5,902 nt of DNA, taken from assembly GCA_002347705.1 (NCBI GenBank), contig DDWY01000047.1, positions 1 to 5,902 of the forward strand, written 5' to 3'. A program made the position numbers and the translations under genes. The notes under the pieces are model-generated. The model worked only from the letters and a program-made list of their open reading frames with translations, searched no databases and had not been told where the DNA came from. Numbering within the stretch: position 1 is the stretch's first letter; each line of letters starts with the position of its first letter. Shown in pieces: positions 1-4,440 of this stretch. The DNA comes from Anaerolineaceae bacterium UBA2274 (GTDB taxonomy: Bacteria > Chloroflexota > Anaerolineae > Anaerolineales > Anaerolineaceae).

Positions 1-620
1 GCACCTTTTGCGCGGGGGTTCTGGCGCTCGGGGTGGAAAAAATTCGCCTGCGCATCCTGATCTATCCCCAGAGAAATCACATCCAGGGCTTTCGCCTCAG
101 CAATCTTCACGATCCCATCCAGGCTGGCCTCCATCGTAGGCAAACCAAAGTGGTGTCGTAATAATGGGTAAGGGGTTTTCCAGTTGATCCGGCTGATGAG
201 ATCCTGGGGATAATTCAGGGCTTCACTATCGGCATGACTTTCACCGCGCAGGAAGGCCAGAACTTCGTCCATCGGCTGACTGCCGTCAAAGAACTTCTCA
301 AAAAATTTCCCCAGGGCTTCGGCGCGCTGGGCTACCGGAGGGGTACCGCCGAAGACAAAGCGCACACCGGATTCGTGCAGGTCAGATGCTGCTTCCGCGA
401 ATTCGCCCAAAAGGCGCTCGCCTGTCTCGGGCGTCAAGCGGTAAGAAACGCCGACCAGGTCAGCATTTTCCTCTTTGATTGCCTGCACAAAACGCTCGAC
501 TGATACCGCCGGACCCAAAAACACGGTCCGCCAGCCCGCAATTTCTGCAAGGCGTAAAAAACTGGTCACGCCAGCCACGTGTACGCATTCCCCCAAAGCC
601 CCCGCAACTACAGTTTTCAT
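1..620 (-). CDS. Cobalamin (B12)-binding domain protein, C-terminus cut by window edge
   Basis: The first 206 codons, read leftward from the ATG at 620-618, are present; the reading frame is still open at base 1. Residues 1 to about 105 resemble a Rossmann-type B12-binding domain: a GECVHVAG motif at 10-17 sits where corrinoid proteins carry DxHxxG, with the expected lower-ligand histidine at H14 and glycine at G17. It is followed by VGVSYRLT at 56-63 (the S-x-L type loop) and GG at 91-92, the usual order for binding the nucleotide tail of B12. The usual aspartate two residues before the histidine is a cysteine here (C12), with E11 next to it. From about residue 125 a second region begins (for example FGLPTMEASLDGIVKIAEAK), which may be the start of a catalytic or barrel domain; I cannot name it. 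The family includes methyltransferase corrinoid proteins and B12-dependent mutases or aminomutases; the substrate is unknown. The start is supported by GGAGG five bases upstream and by the motif lying close to the N-terminus, as in domain-first family members. Confidence 0.8.
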   Translation of the reverse strand, partial: MKTVVAGALGECVHVAGVTSFLRLAEIAGWRTVFLGPAVSVERFVQAIKEENADLVGVSYRLTPETGERLLGEFAEAASDLHESGVRFVFGGTPPVAQRAEALGKFFEKFFDGSQPMDEVLAFLRGESHADSEALNYPQDLISRINWKTPYPLLRHHFGLPTMEASLDGIVKIAEAKALDVISLGIDQDAQANFFHPERQNPRAKG

Positions 621-625
621 GGTAA

Positions 626-630
626 CCTCC
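626..630 (-). promoter_or_regulatory. Ribosome binding site of the B12-domain gene
   Basis: The minus strand reads GGAGG, then TTACC, then ATG. This near-perfect Shine-Dalgarno with 5-base spacing fixes the start at 620. No convincing -35/-10 pair for this gene was found between here and the leuS hairpin at 867. Confidence 0.8.
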
Positions 631-664
631 TGTGGTCGAACCGGATGAGAGACAGTTGGTGCGC

Positions 665-683
665 TGTCTTGTTTTTGTCTTGA
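665..683 (-). repeat. Tandem CAAGACA motif upstream of the B12 gene
   Basis: On the minus strand CAAGACA occurs twice, at 682-676 and 671-665, with starts 11 bases apart (about one helical turn) and separated by AAAA. The 14-mer TCAAGACAAAAACA (683-670) recurs exactly at 3435-3422 upstream of leuS, at nearly the same distance from that start codon. It could be an operator or part of a promoter; no function is shown by the sequence, and the A-rich composition raises the chance of coincidence. Confidence 0.35.
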
Positions 684-866
684 TTTAATCCGATGCGAAA
701 AATGCCAATCCCATTACTGGGAAAATAAAGTTTTCAGTGCGCTCCAGATGCATATTTGAGCTAACTTATTTTATCCTGCAATTTAATTTCCCGTTTAAGA
801 GCTTGGACAAATATCGCTTGATGAGCACGGTCAGACTGCTTGAATATAACCTGGAGGGATAAGAAT

Positions 867-896
867 ACACGCCGGTTCTATATGGAACCGGCGTGT
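867..896 (-). terminator. Hairpin after leuS, probable terminator
   Basis: A perfect 12-bp inverted repeat (867-878 with 885-896, arm ACACGCCGGTTC) encloses a 6-base loop. It begins 22 bases beyond the leuS stop codon. The arm is GC-rich and very stable. The following minus-strand sequence (ATTCTTATCCC) is only moderately T-rich, so this is a good hairpin with a weak T tract: probably an intrinsic terminator, otherwise an mRNA 3'-end stabiliser. Confidence 0.7.
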
Positions 897-918
897 CAGC
901 GTTTAAGGAAAGGATTTG

Positions 919-3375
919 TTACACGACGATATTGACCAACCTGCCCGGTACCACGATAACCTTGCGGATGGGGCGACCTTCCAGGGTTTGTTGGACGGCG
1001 TCGCTTGCCAGGGCGAGTTGTTTTGCTTCTTCATCGCCGATACCCGGTTCCACCAAAATACGGTCGCGCAGTTTGCCATTGACCTGCACAATCAGCGTGA
1101 TCATCTCGTCTTTGGCAGCTTCCTCGTCCACCTGCGGCCAGGCTTGGGTGTGGATTGAGTAGGGTTTGCCCAGGCGCTGCCACAGTTCTTCCGCGATGTG
1201 CGGGCAAACCGGCGCCAGCATGCGCAGATAGATATCCGTGGCTTCGTTCCATTCTTCCGAGCCAAAGGCTCCGGCGTTCTTGGCGCGACCCATCTCGTTC
1301 AGCAGTTCCATCAGGCTGGAGACGATCGTGTTGAATTCGAAATTCTCAAAATCATAGCTTACCCGCTTCAGCGTTTGGTGGGCTTTCCGGCGCAGAGCAC
1401 GCAAGACCTCAGGCTCAGCACTACCTTCAGCGGGTTCCAGCAGCATATACCACACCCGCCGCAGCCAGCGGCTGTTGCCCTCAATACCAGTGCTGGACCA
1501 AGGTCCGCCCAGTTCCCAGCGGCAAAAGAAAATGATGTAAGCCCGCACGGTATCGGCGCCATAACGGGCGACCAGGTCGTCCGGATTGACCACGTTTCCA
1601 CGGCTTTTGCTCATCTTTTCGCCGTCTTCGCCCAACACCATGCCCTGGTTTCGCAGTTGCAGCATGGGTTCATCGCCACTGGTGATGCCGCAATCGCGCG
1701 CGGCTTTGTGGAAGAAACGGGTGTAGATCAGGTGCATGGTGGCATGCTCGGAGCCGCCGGTGTAGGTGTCCACTGGCATCCAGTAGTTGTACTGGGCAGG
1801 GTCAAAGGGACCCTCGCTGAAATCGGGGCTGAGGTAGCGCAGGTGATACCAGCTGGAGCACATGAAGGTGTCCATGGTGTCGGTTTCGCGTTCGGCTGGA
1901 CCGCCGCAGTTTGGGCAGGTGGTGAAGCGCCAGGTGGGGTGCAGCTTGAGCGGGCTTTCGCCGGTGGGCAGCCATTCCACGTCATCTGGCAGCAGGACGG
2001 GAAGCTGATCCTCTGGTACAGGCACCGTGCCACAGGTTGGGCAGTAGATCATGGGGATCGGTGCCCCCCAGTAGCGCTGGCGGCTGATCAGCCAATCGTG
2101 CAGGCGATAGCTGGTGGTGCCAAACCCAAATTCGTTTTCCTCAGCAAAGCGAAAAGCCGCAGCCATGGATTCTGATTCGGGGGTGCCGGTGAGTGGACCA
2201 GAATTGACCATCGAGCCGTGGGCTTCAACCGCGGCGGTCATTTCGTCGGGGTCGATCAAATTAACCCCATTGGGGTGGATTACGACCTTGATAGGCAGGT
2301 TAAACTGGCGCGCGAACTCAAAATCGCGCTGATCATGGGCGGGCACTGCCATCACAGCTCCGGTGCCGTAGCCCATCAGAACATAATCGGCAATCCAGAT
2401 CGGAATGTGCTCACCGGAGGCGGGGTTGATGGCATAGCCGCCCGTGAAGACGCCGGTTTTCTCACGCGTGGCAGACTCGCGCTGGATGTCGGATTGGCGC
2501 TTGGCTTGATCCTGGTAGGCACGCACCTCATCCAGTTGGGCAGACGTTGTGACGTTCTCAACCAAGGGGTGCTCGGGGGACAGCACCATGAAAGTCGCGC
2601 CCCAGAGCGTGTCGGGACGGGTGGTGAAGACCTCGATCGGGTCGCCAGCCTCAGTTTTGAAGGTGATAGAAGCGCCTTGCGACTTGCCGATCCAATTTTG
2701 CTGCAGGGTCTTGATAAATTCCGGCCAGTCGAGACCTTCGTAGTTGAGCAGCTCCTCGGCATAATCGGAGGTCTTGAAGAACCACTGTTTCAGATCTTTG
2801 CGGATCACAGGCGTGCCGCAGCGTTCGCAGTGGCGGTCTTCACCGTGGACTTGCTCGCGCGCCAGGGTAGTGTTGCAGTTGGGGCAGAAGTCCACCGGGG
2901 ACATCTTTTGGTATGCCAACCCGTGCTTGTAGAACTGCTCAAAAAACCACTGCGTCCAGCGGTAATATTTTGGATCAGAAGAGATGATCTCAGAGCGCCA
3001 GTCGAAGGAATTGCCCATGGAGCGGAGCTGCCCGCGCATATGTTCAATGTTGGCATAAGTCCATTTTTTGGGGTGGATGTTGTGTTTGATGGCGGCGTTT
3101 TCAGCCGGCAGACCAAAGGCGTCAAATCCGATTGGGAAGAAGACATTATAACCCTGCATACGCTTAAAGCGGGCACGGGCATCGGAAGGCGTCATGGCAT
3201 ACCAGTGACCGATGTGAAGGTCGCCGGAAGGGTAGGGCAGCATGGTGAGGGCGTAAAACTTGCTTTTGTTTGGGTCGCGCTCGGGCTGGTAGAGTTTGTC
3301 TGCCTCCCAGCGTGCCTGCCATTTGGGCTCGATGTCTTCGGGTCGATAAGTTGGTATTGCGGTTGGGTCCATCAT
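919..3375 (-). CDS. leuS: Leucyl-tRNA synthetase (LeuRS), complete
   Basis: A cytoplasmic class Ia synthetase that activates leucine with ATP and charges tRNA-Leu. At 818 aa it is within the usual bacterial range. Order of elements: catalytic-fold signature with HIGH at 54-57; a zinc-type knuckle C164-x2-C167 with C183-x2-C186; the CP1 editing domain with TTRPDTLWGATF at 251-262 and VPAHDQRD at 344-351, whose aspartate D348 sits at the conserved editing position; further CxxC pairs at 445/448 and 487/490; KMSKS at 587-591; the helical anticodon-binding domain, about 650-745; and the C-terminal region with LIVQVNGKLRDRI at 761-773, ending GRLVNIVV. No frameshift or missing catalytic motif is seen. 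Two consecutive ATGs start it; AGGAG lies 6 bases before the first and 9 before the second, so either could be used. A leucine-type T-box leader lies upstream on the same strand, across an unusually long repeat-filled gap, and a hairpin follows the stop. The assignment is secure. Confidence 0.98.
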   Translation of the reverse strand: MMDPTAIPTYRPEDIEPKWQARWEADKLYQPERDPNKSKFYALTMLPYPSGDLHIGHWYAMTPSDARARFKRMQGYNVFFPIGFDAFGLPAENAAIKHNIHPKKWTYANIEHMRGQLRSMGNSFDWRSEIISSDPKYYRWTQWFFEQFYKHGLAYQKMSPVDFCPNCNTTLAREQVHGEDRHCERCGTPVIRKDLKQWFFKTSDYAEELLNYEGLDWPEFIKTLQQNWIGKSQGASITFKTEAGDPIEVFTTRPDTLWGATFMVLSPEHPLVENVTTSAQLDEVRAYQDQAKRQSDIQRESATREKTGVFTGGYAINPASGEHIPIWIADYVLMGYGTGAVMAVPAHDQRDFEFARQFNLPIKVVIHPNGVNLIDPDEMTAAVEAHGSMVNSGPLTGTPESESMAAAFRFAEENEFGFGTTSYRLHDWLISRQRYWGAPIPMIYCPTCGTVPVPEDQLPVLLPDDVEWLPTGESPLKLHPTWRFTTCPNCGGPAERETDTMDTFMCSSWYHLRYLSPDFSEGPFDPAQYNYWMPVDTYTGGSEHATMHLIYTRFFHKAARDCGITSGDEPMLQLRNQGMVLGEDGEKMSKSRGNVVNPDDLVARYGADTVRAYIIFFCRWELGGPWSSTGIEGNSRWLRRVWYMLLEPAEGSAEPEVLRALRRKAHQTLKRVSYDFENFEFNTIVSSLMELLNEMGRAKNAGAFGSEEWNEATDIYLRMLAPVCPHIAEELWQRLGKPYSIHTQAWPQVDEEAAKDEMITLIVQVNGKLRDRILVEPGIGDEEAKQLALASDAVQQTLEGRPIRKVIVVPGRLVNIVV

Positions 3376-3381
3376 GTTTTG

Positions 3382-3386
3382 CTCCT
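3382..3386 (-). promoter_or_regulatory. Ribosome binding site of leuS
   Basis: The minus strand carries AGGAG followed by six bases (CAAAAC) and two consecutive ATG codons. Spacing is 6 to the first ATG and 9 to the second, so the site supports either start. Confidence 0.75.
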
Positions 3387-3402
3387 GTTTATTTGGATGT
3401 GG

Positions 3403-3434
3403 ATTATCTCCACAACCTAACTGTTTTTGTCTTG
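3403..3434 (-). promoter_or_regulatory. Weak candidate secondary promoter of leuS
   Basis: The minus strand has GATAAT at 3408-3403 (5 of 6 to the -10 consensus) about 30 bases before the leuS start. The best -35-like hexamers upstream are AAGACA (3434-3429, 20-base spacer) and GACAAA (3431-3426, 17-base spacer), both poor. If active, it would give T-box-independent leuS transcription from beyond the repeat block. The evidence is weak. Confidence 0.2.
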
Positions 3435-3435
3435 A
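3422..3435 (-). repeat. Second copy of the 14-mer found upstream of the B12 gene
   Basis: TCAAGACAAAAACA on the minus strand is identical to 683-670. Its downstream edge lies 47 bases from the leuS start, against 50 bases for the B12 gene. It abuts the left end of the composite repeat at 3438. Confidence 0.4.
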
Positions 3436-3437
3436 CT

Positions 3438-3472
3438 AACCCACCCCCCTGCCCCCTCCCAGGAGGGGGTGA
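3438..3472. repeat. Left inverted arm of the repeat block
   Basis: A 35-base arm, C-rich then G-rich on the plus strand, matching the reverse complement of 3800-3834 with three mismatches. It also contains a short internal palindrome (CCCCCTCCCAGGAGGGGG, 3452-3469), so each arm can fold on itself as well as pair with the distant arm. Confidence 0.85.
3440..3460 (-). other. Potential G-quadruplex motif (minus strand, leuS-sense)
   Basis: The plus strand shows four C runs (3440-3442, 3444-3449, 3452-3456, 3458-3460) with loops of 1, 2 and 1 bases. The minus strand, and therefore the leuS mRNA, thus carries four G runs that fit the G3+N1-7 pattern. It lies about 55 bases upstream of the leuS ribosome binding site. 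The pattern is seen; folding is inferred. Confidence 0.5.
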
Positions 3473-3528
3473 TGAATTAGCCTTGCGGCTTTGCGGGAAT
3501 ATTCCTACCCTGTCCAGCCCCTTCTTTT

Positions 3529-3555
3529 GGGGCGAAGGGAGGGGGATAAAAGGGG
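3529..3555 (+). other. Potential G-quadruplex motif (plus strand)
   Basis: Four G runs at 3529-3532, 3537-3539, 3541-3545 and 3552-3555 with loops CGAA, A and ATAAAA fit the G3+N1-7 pattern. This is the template strand for leuS transcription. Folding is inferred. Confidence 0.45.
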
Positions 3556-3643
3556 TGGAACAATCTCGTCTTGTCCGATCCATTGCTGAGGAACGGCGAG
3601 GGCGAATATTTGGTCCTTCACCCCCTCCTGGGCGGGGGCAAGT
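3553..3643. repeat. 91-bp tandem repeat, unit 1
   Basis: Begins GGGTGGAACA and ends in the C-rich/G-rich core. It differs from unit 3 at 5 of 91 positions, the first 58 bases being identical, and from unit 2 at 12 of 91. Confidence 0.9.
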
Positions 3644-3734
3644 GGGTGGAAACATCTCGTCTTGTCAGATCCTTTGCTGAGGTACAGCGAGGACGTTTAT
3701 TCGGTCTTTCACCTCCTCCTGGGCGGGGGCAAGT
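3644..3734. repeat. 91-bp tandem repeat, unit 2 (most divergent)
   Basis: Same length, no gaps. It has 12 differences from unit 1 and 15 from unit 3, spread over the first 71 bases when compared with unit 1. Its last 20 bases are identical to those of unit 1. Confidence 0.9.
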
Positions 3735-3825
3735 GGGTGGAACAATCTCGTCTTGTCCGATCCATTGCTGAGGAACGGCGAGGGCGAATATTCGGTCCTT
3801 CACCCCCTCTTGGGAGGGAGCAAGG
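3735..3825. repeat. 91-bp tandem repeat, unit 3, followed by start of a fourth
   Basis: Identical to unit 1 for the first 58 bases; four of the five differences fall in the last 16 bases. The following GGGTGGG at 3826-3832 keeps the 91-base register and looks like the beginning of a truncated fourth unit. Confidence 0.9.
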
Positions 3826-3834
3826 GGGTGGGTT
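3800..3834. repeat. Right inverted arm of the repeat block
   Basis: Inverted counterpart of 3438-3472 (32 of 35 match). In a leuS transcript the two arms could pair into a long stem enclosing roughly 327 bases. Confidence 0.85.
3812..3832 (+). other. Potential G-quadruplex motif (plus strand)
   Basis: G runs at 3812-3814, 3816-3818, 3824-3828 and 3830-3832 with loops A, AGCAA and T fit G3+N1-7. Units 1 and 2 have only three G runs of three or more at the equivalent place, so the four-run motif arises from the substitutions specific to unit 3. Confidence 0.45.
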
Positions 3835-3855
3835 GTTAAACAGCGTTACTTAAAT

Positions 3856-3877
3856 AAAAAATCCCTGCCTGCAGGGA
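3856..3877 (-). terminator. T-box attenuator terminator
   Basis: On the minus strand TCCCTG, a 4-base loop and CAGGGA are followed by TTTTTT then ATTTA. The 5' half is shared with the antiterminator. The stem is short (6-7 bp) but the T run is good. Confidence 0.85.
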
Positions 3878-4100
3878 CGAAATTGCTTTCGCGGTACCAC
3901 CCTGCTTCCCATCACGAAGACGAGCAGCTCATGGAGGCTATAACGGGTCTGACCGTCTGCGGCTAAAGGGCATCACCGCAGCCACGCTCCGGGAGGAGGG
4001 GCAGTTGAGTGGGGTCTGAGGCGCTCCGCGGGCGCATGCAGCGTTTCAGCCAGGCGGCTGCTTTCTGGCGGATGACCTATGCTCTGCCATCGTGTTTGCG
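3856..4100 (-). promoter_or_regulatory. T-box riboswitch, leucine type (CUC specifier)
   Basis: This is a transcription-attenuation leader on the leuS strand. The canonical T-box sequence AGGGTGGTACCGCG is at 3903-3890. Its UGGU (U from T3896) would pair with tRNA ending A-CCA, agreeing with the A discriminator of tRNA-Leu. Stem I is closed by GGCAG (4088-4084) with CUGCC (4004-4000); above it GGUC (4077-4074) pairs with GACC (4016-4013). The internal loop between these helices presents CUC at 4009-4007 followed by AA: a leucine codon read by anticodon GAG. A stem III candidate is CUGCGG (3981-3976) with CCGCAG (3962-3957). The antiterminator pairs GCAGGG (3905-3900) with CCCTGC (3876-3871); the same CCCTGC can instead form the terminator, giving mutually exclusive folds. 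Uncharged tRNA-Leu should favour read-through into leuS. The 5' limit is estimated from the promoter position. Confidence 0.93.
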
Positions 4101-4105
4101 ATGAG

Positions 4106-4114
4106 AGTATATCA
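4106..4114 (-). promoter_or_regulatory. Extended -10 promoter of the leuS T-box transcript
   Basis: The minus strand reads TG-A-TATACT (4114-4106): TATACT matches the -10 consensus at 5 of 6 with an upstream TG as in extended -10 promoters. No good -35 is seen at 17 bases (CGCATC). The expected transcription start is near 4099, just before T-box stem I. Confidence 0.55.
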
Positions 4115-4130
4115 TAATTTGGGTGAAAGA

Positions 4131-4266
4131 TGCGTCTGGAAAGTCCAGCTCTTTCCTGGTATCAGGACGCCCACTGTACGGATGCGCTTCAGTCCATCCG
4201 CAATACTTGAATGGTTATTATGCGGTGGGAGTAAACCCCCACAGTACAATCAGGTCCCCGTACCTG
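4131..4266. other. Hairpin-rich divergent intergenic region, no gene recognised
   Basis: Between the T-box promoter and the flavodiiron promoter there are several short perfect inverted repeats: CTGGA/TCCAG (4136-4140, 4144-4148), TCCTG/CAGGA (4154-4158, 4163-4167), CGGATG/CATCCG (4179-4184, 4195-4200), GTGGG/CCCAC (4225-4229, 4238-4242) and CAGGT/ACCTG (4251-4255, 4262-4266). Longer-range options exist: GCGTC 4132-4136 with GACGC 4166-4170, and GTACGG 4176-4181 with CCGTAC 4258-4263. CCCACTGTAC (4170-4179) and CCCACAGTAC (4238-4247) are near-identical direct copies. This could be a structured small RNA or operator region; I recognise no known RNA family. A 77-codon reading frame across it (4092-4325) shows no family features and no ribosome binding site and is not called. 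Confidence 0.35.
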
Positions 4267-4321
4267 CCCGGGTAACTCCTATAATAGCGAGGAAAAAATA
4301 CAAGGATTCACAGCCTGATTT

Positions 4322-4351
4322 TTGAATTTGCGGGTGCATCTGAAGTATACT
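4322..4351 (+). promoter_or_regulatory. Promoter of the flavodiiron gene
   Basis: TTGAAT at 4322-4327 (-35, 4 of 6) and TATACT at 4346-4351 (-10, 5 of 6) are separated by 18 bases. The expected start near 4358 gives a leader of about 80 bases before the ATG at 4441. Within that leader TCCCG/CGGGA (4369-4373, 4380-4384) can form a small hairpin. Confidence 0.6.
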
Positions 4352-4440
4352 AACCACAGGCATGGCACTCCCGGATGAGCGGGAATAACTCTCATTTCAA
4401 CCTGAAGTGGTGCCGACAACCAAGTAAAAAAAGGGCAAAA

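Larger units (their letters stand above)
3438..3834. repeat. Composite GC-rich repeat block with inverted ends
   Basis: This non-coding block fills most of the gap between the T-box and leuS. Its ends, 3438-3472 and 3800-3834, are inverted copies of one another, matching at 32 of 35 positions. Between them are three direct 91-bp units (3553-3643, 3644-3734, 3735-3825) and, at about 3490-3552, a divergent partial unit sharing the AATATT, C-rich then G-rich order. The right inverted end is the terminal part of unit 3 plus a short start of a fourth unit; the left end is a lone inverted copy of the same core. No target-site duplication flanks it and no transposase is present, so it could be a non-autonomous element, a cluster of a dispersed intergenic palindrome family, or a locally expanded array. 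Open reading frames across it are not credible: 91 is not a multiple of 3, so frames shift from unit to unit, and the products are low-complexity Gly/Pro/Arg-rich. Confidence 0.85.

Noticed and set aside
234..503. 89-codon plus-strand frame opposite the B12-domain gene
   Set aside because: Antisense to a well-supported coding region with a B12 motif and strong Shine-Dalgarno.
1198..2175. Plus-strand open frame of 325 codons opposite leuS
   Set aside because: Antisense shadow of leuS, with no family features and no credible ribosome binding site.
2218..3420. Long plus-strand open frame (400 codons) opposite leuS
   Set aside because: It lies antisense to a certain leuS with all catalytic motifs, and the protein has no recognisable domain; open antisense frames are common opposite GC-biased genes.
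3553..3834. CRISPR array
   Set aside because: The 91-bp units are contiguous, with no unique spacers between short conserved repeats, and there are no cas genes.
3438..3834. Complete insertion sequence
   Set aside because: No transposase gene or remnant, and no target-site duplication seen at either end; only a non-autonomous repeat can be claimed.
3270..3853. Several 60-136 codon frames across the repeat block
   Set aside because: They are Gly/Pro/Arg-rich translations of the GC-rich repeat. The 91-base period shifts frame at each unit, so a repeated protein is not conserved.
4280..4285. Perfect TATAAT as a second flavodiiron promoter
   Set aside because: The hexamer 17 bases upstream (CCCGTA) does not resemble a -35 box; the 4322-4351 pair is better placed and better matched.
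4092..4325. 77-codon plus-strand frame
   Set aside because: No Shine-Dalgarno, begins within the T-box leader region, and the product has no recognisable features.
4375..4440. Upstream start adding 22 residues to the flavodiiron protein
   Set aside because: No ribosome binding site, residues unlike the family N-terminus, and position at a leader hairpin near the predicted transcription start.
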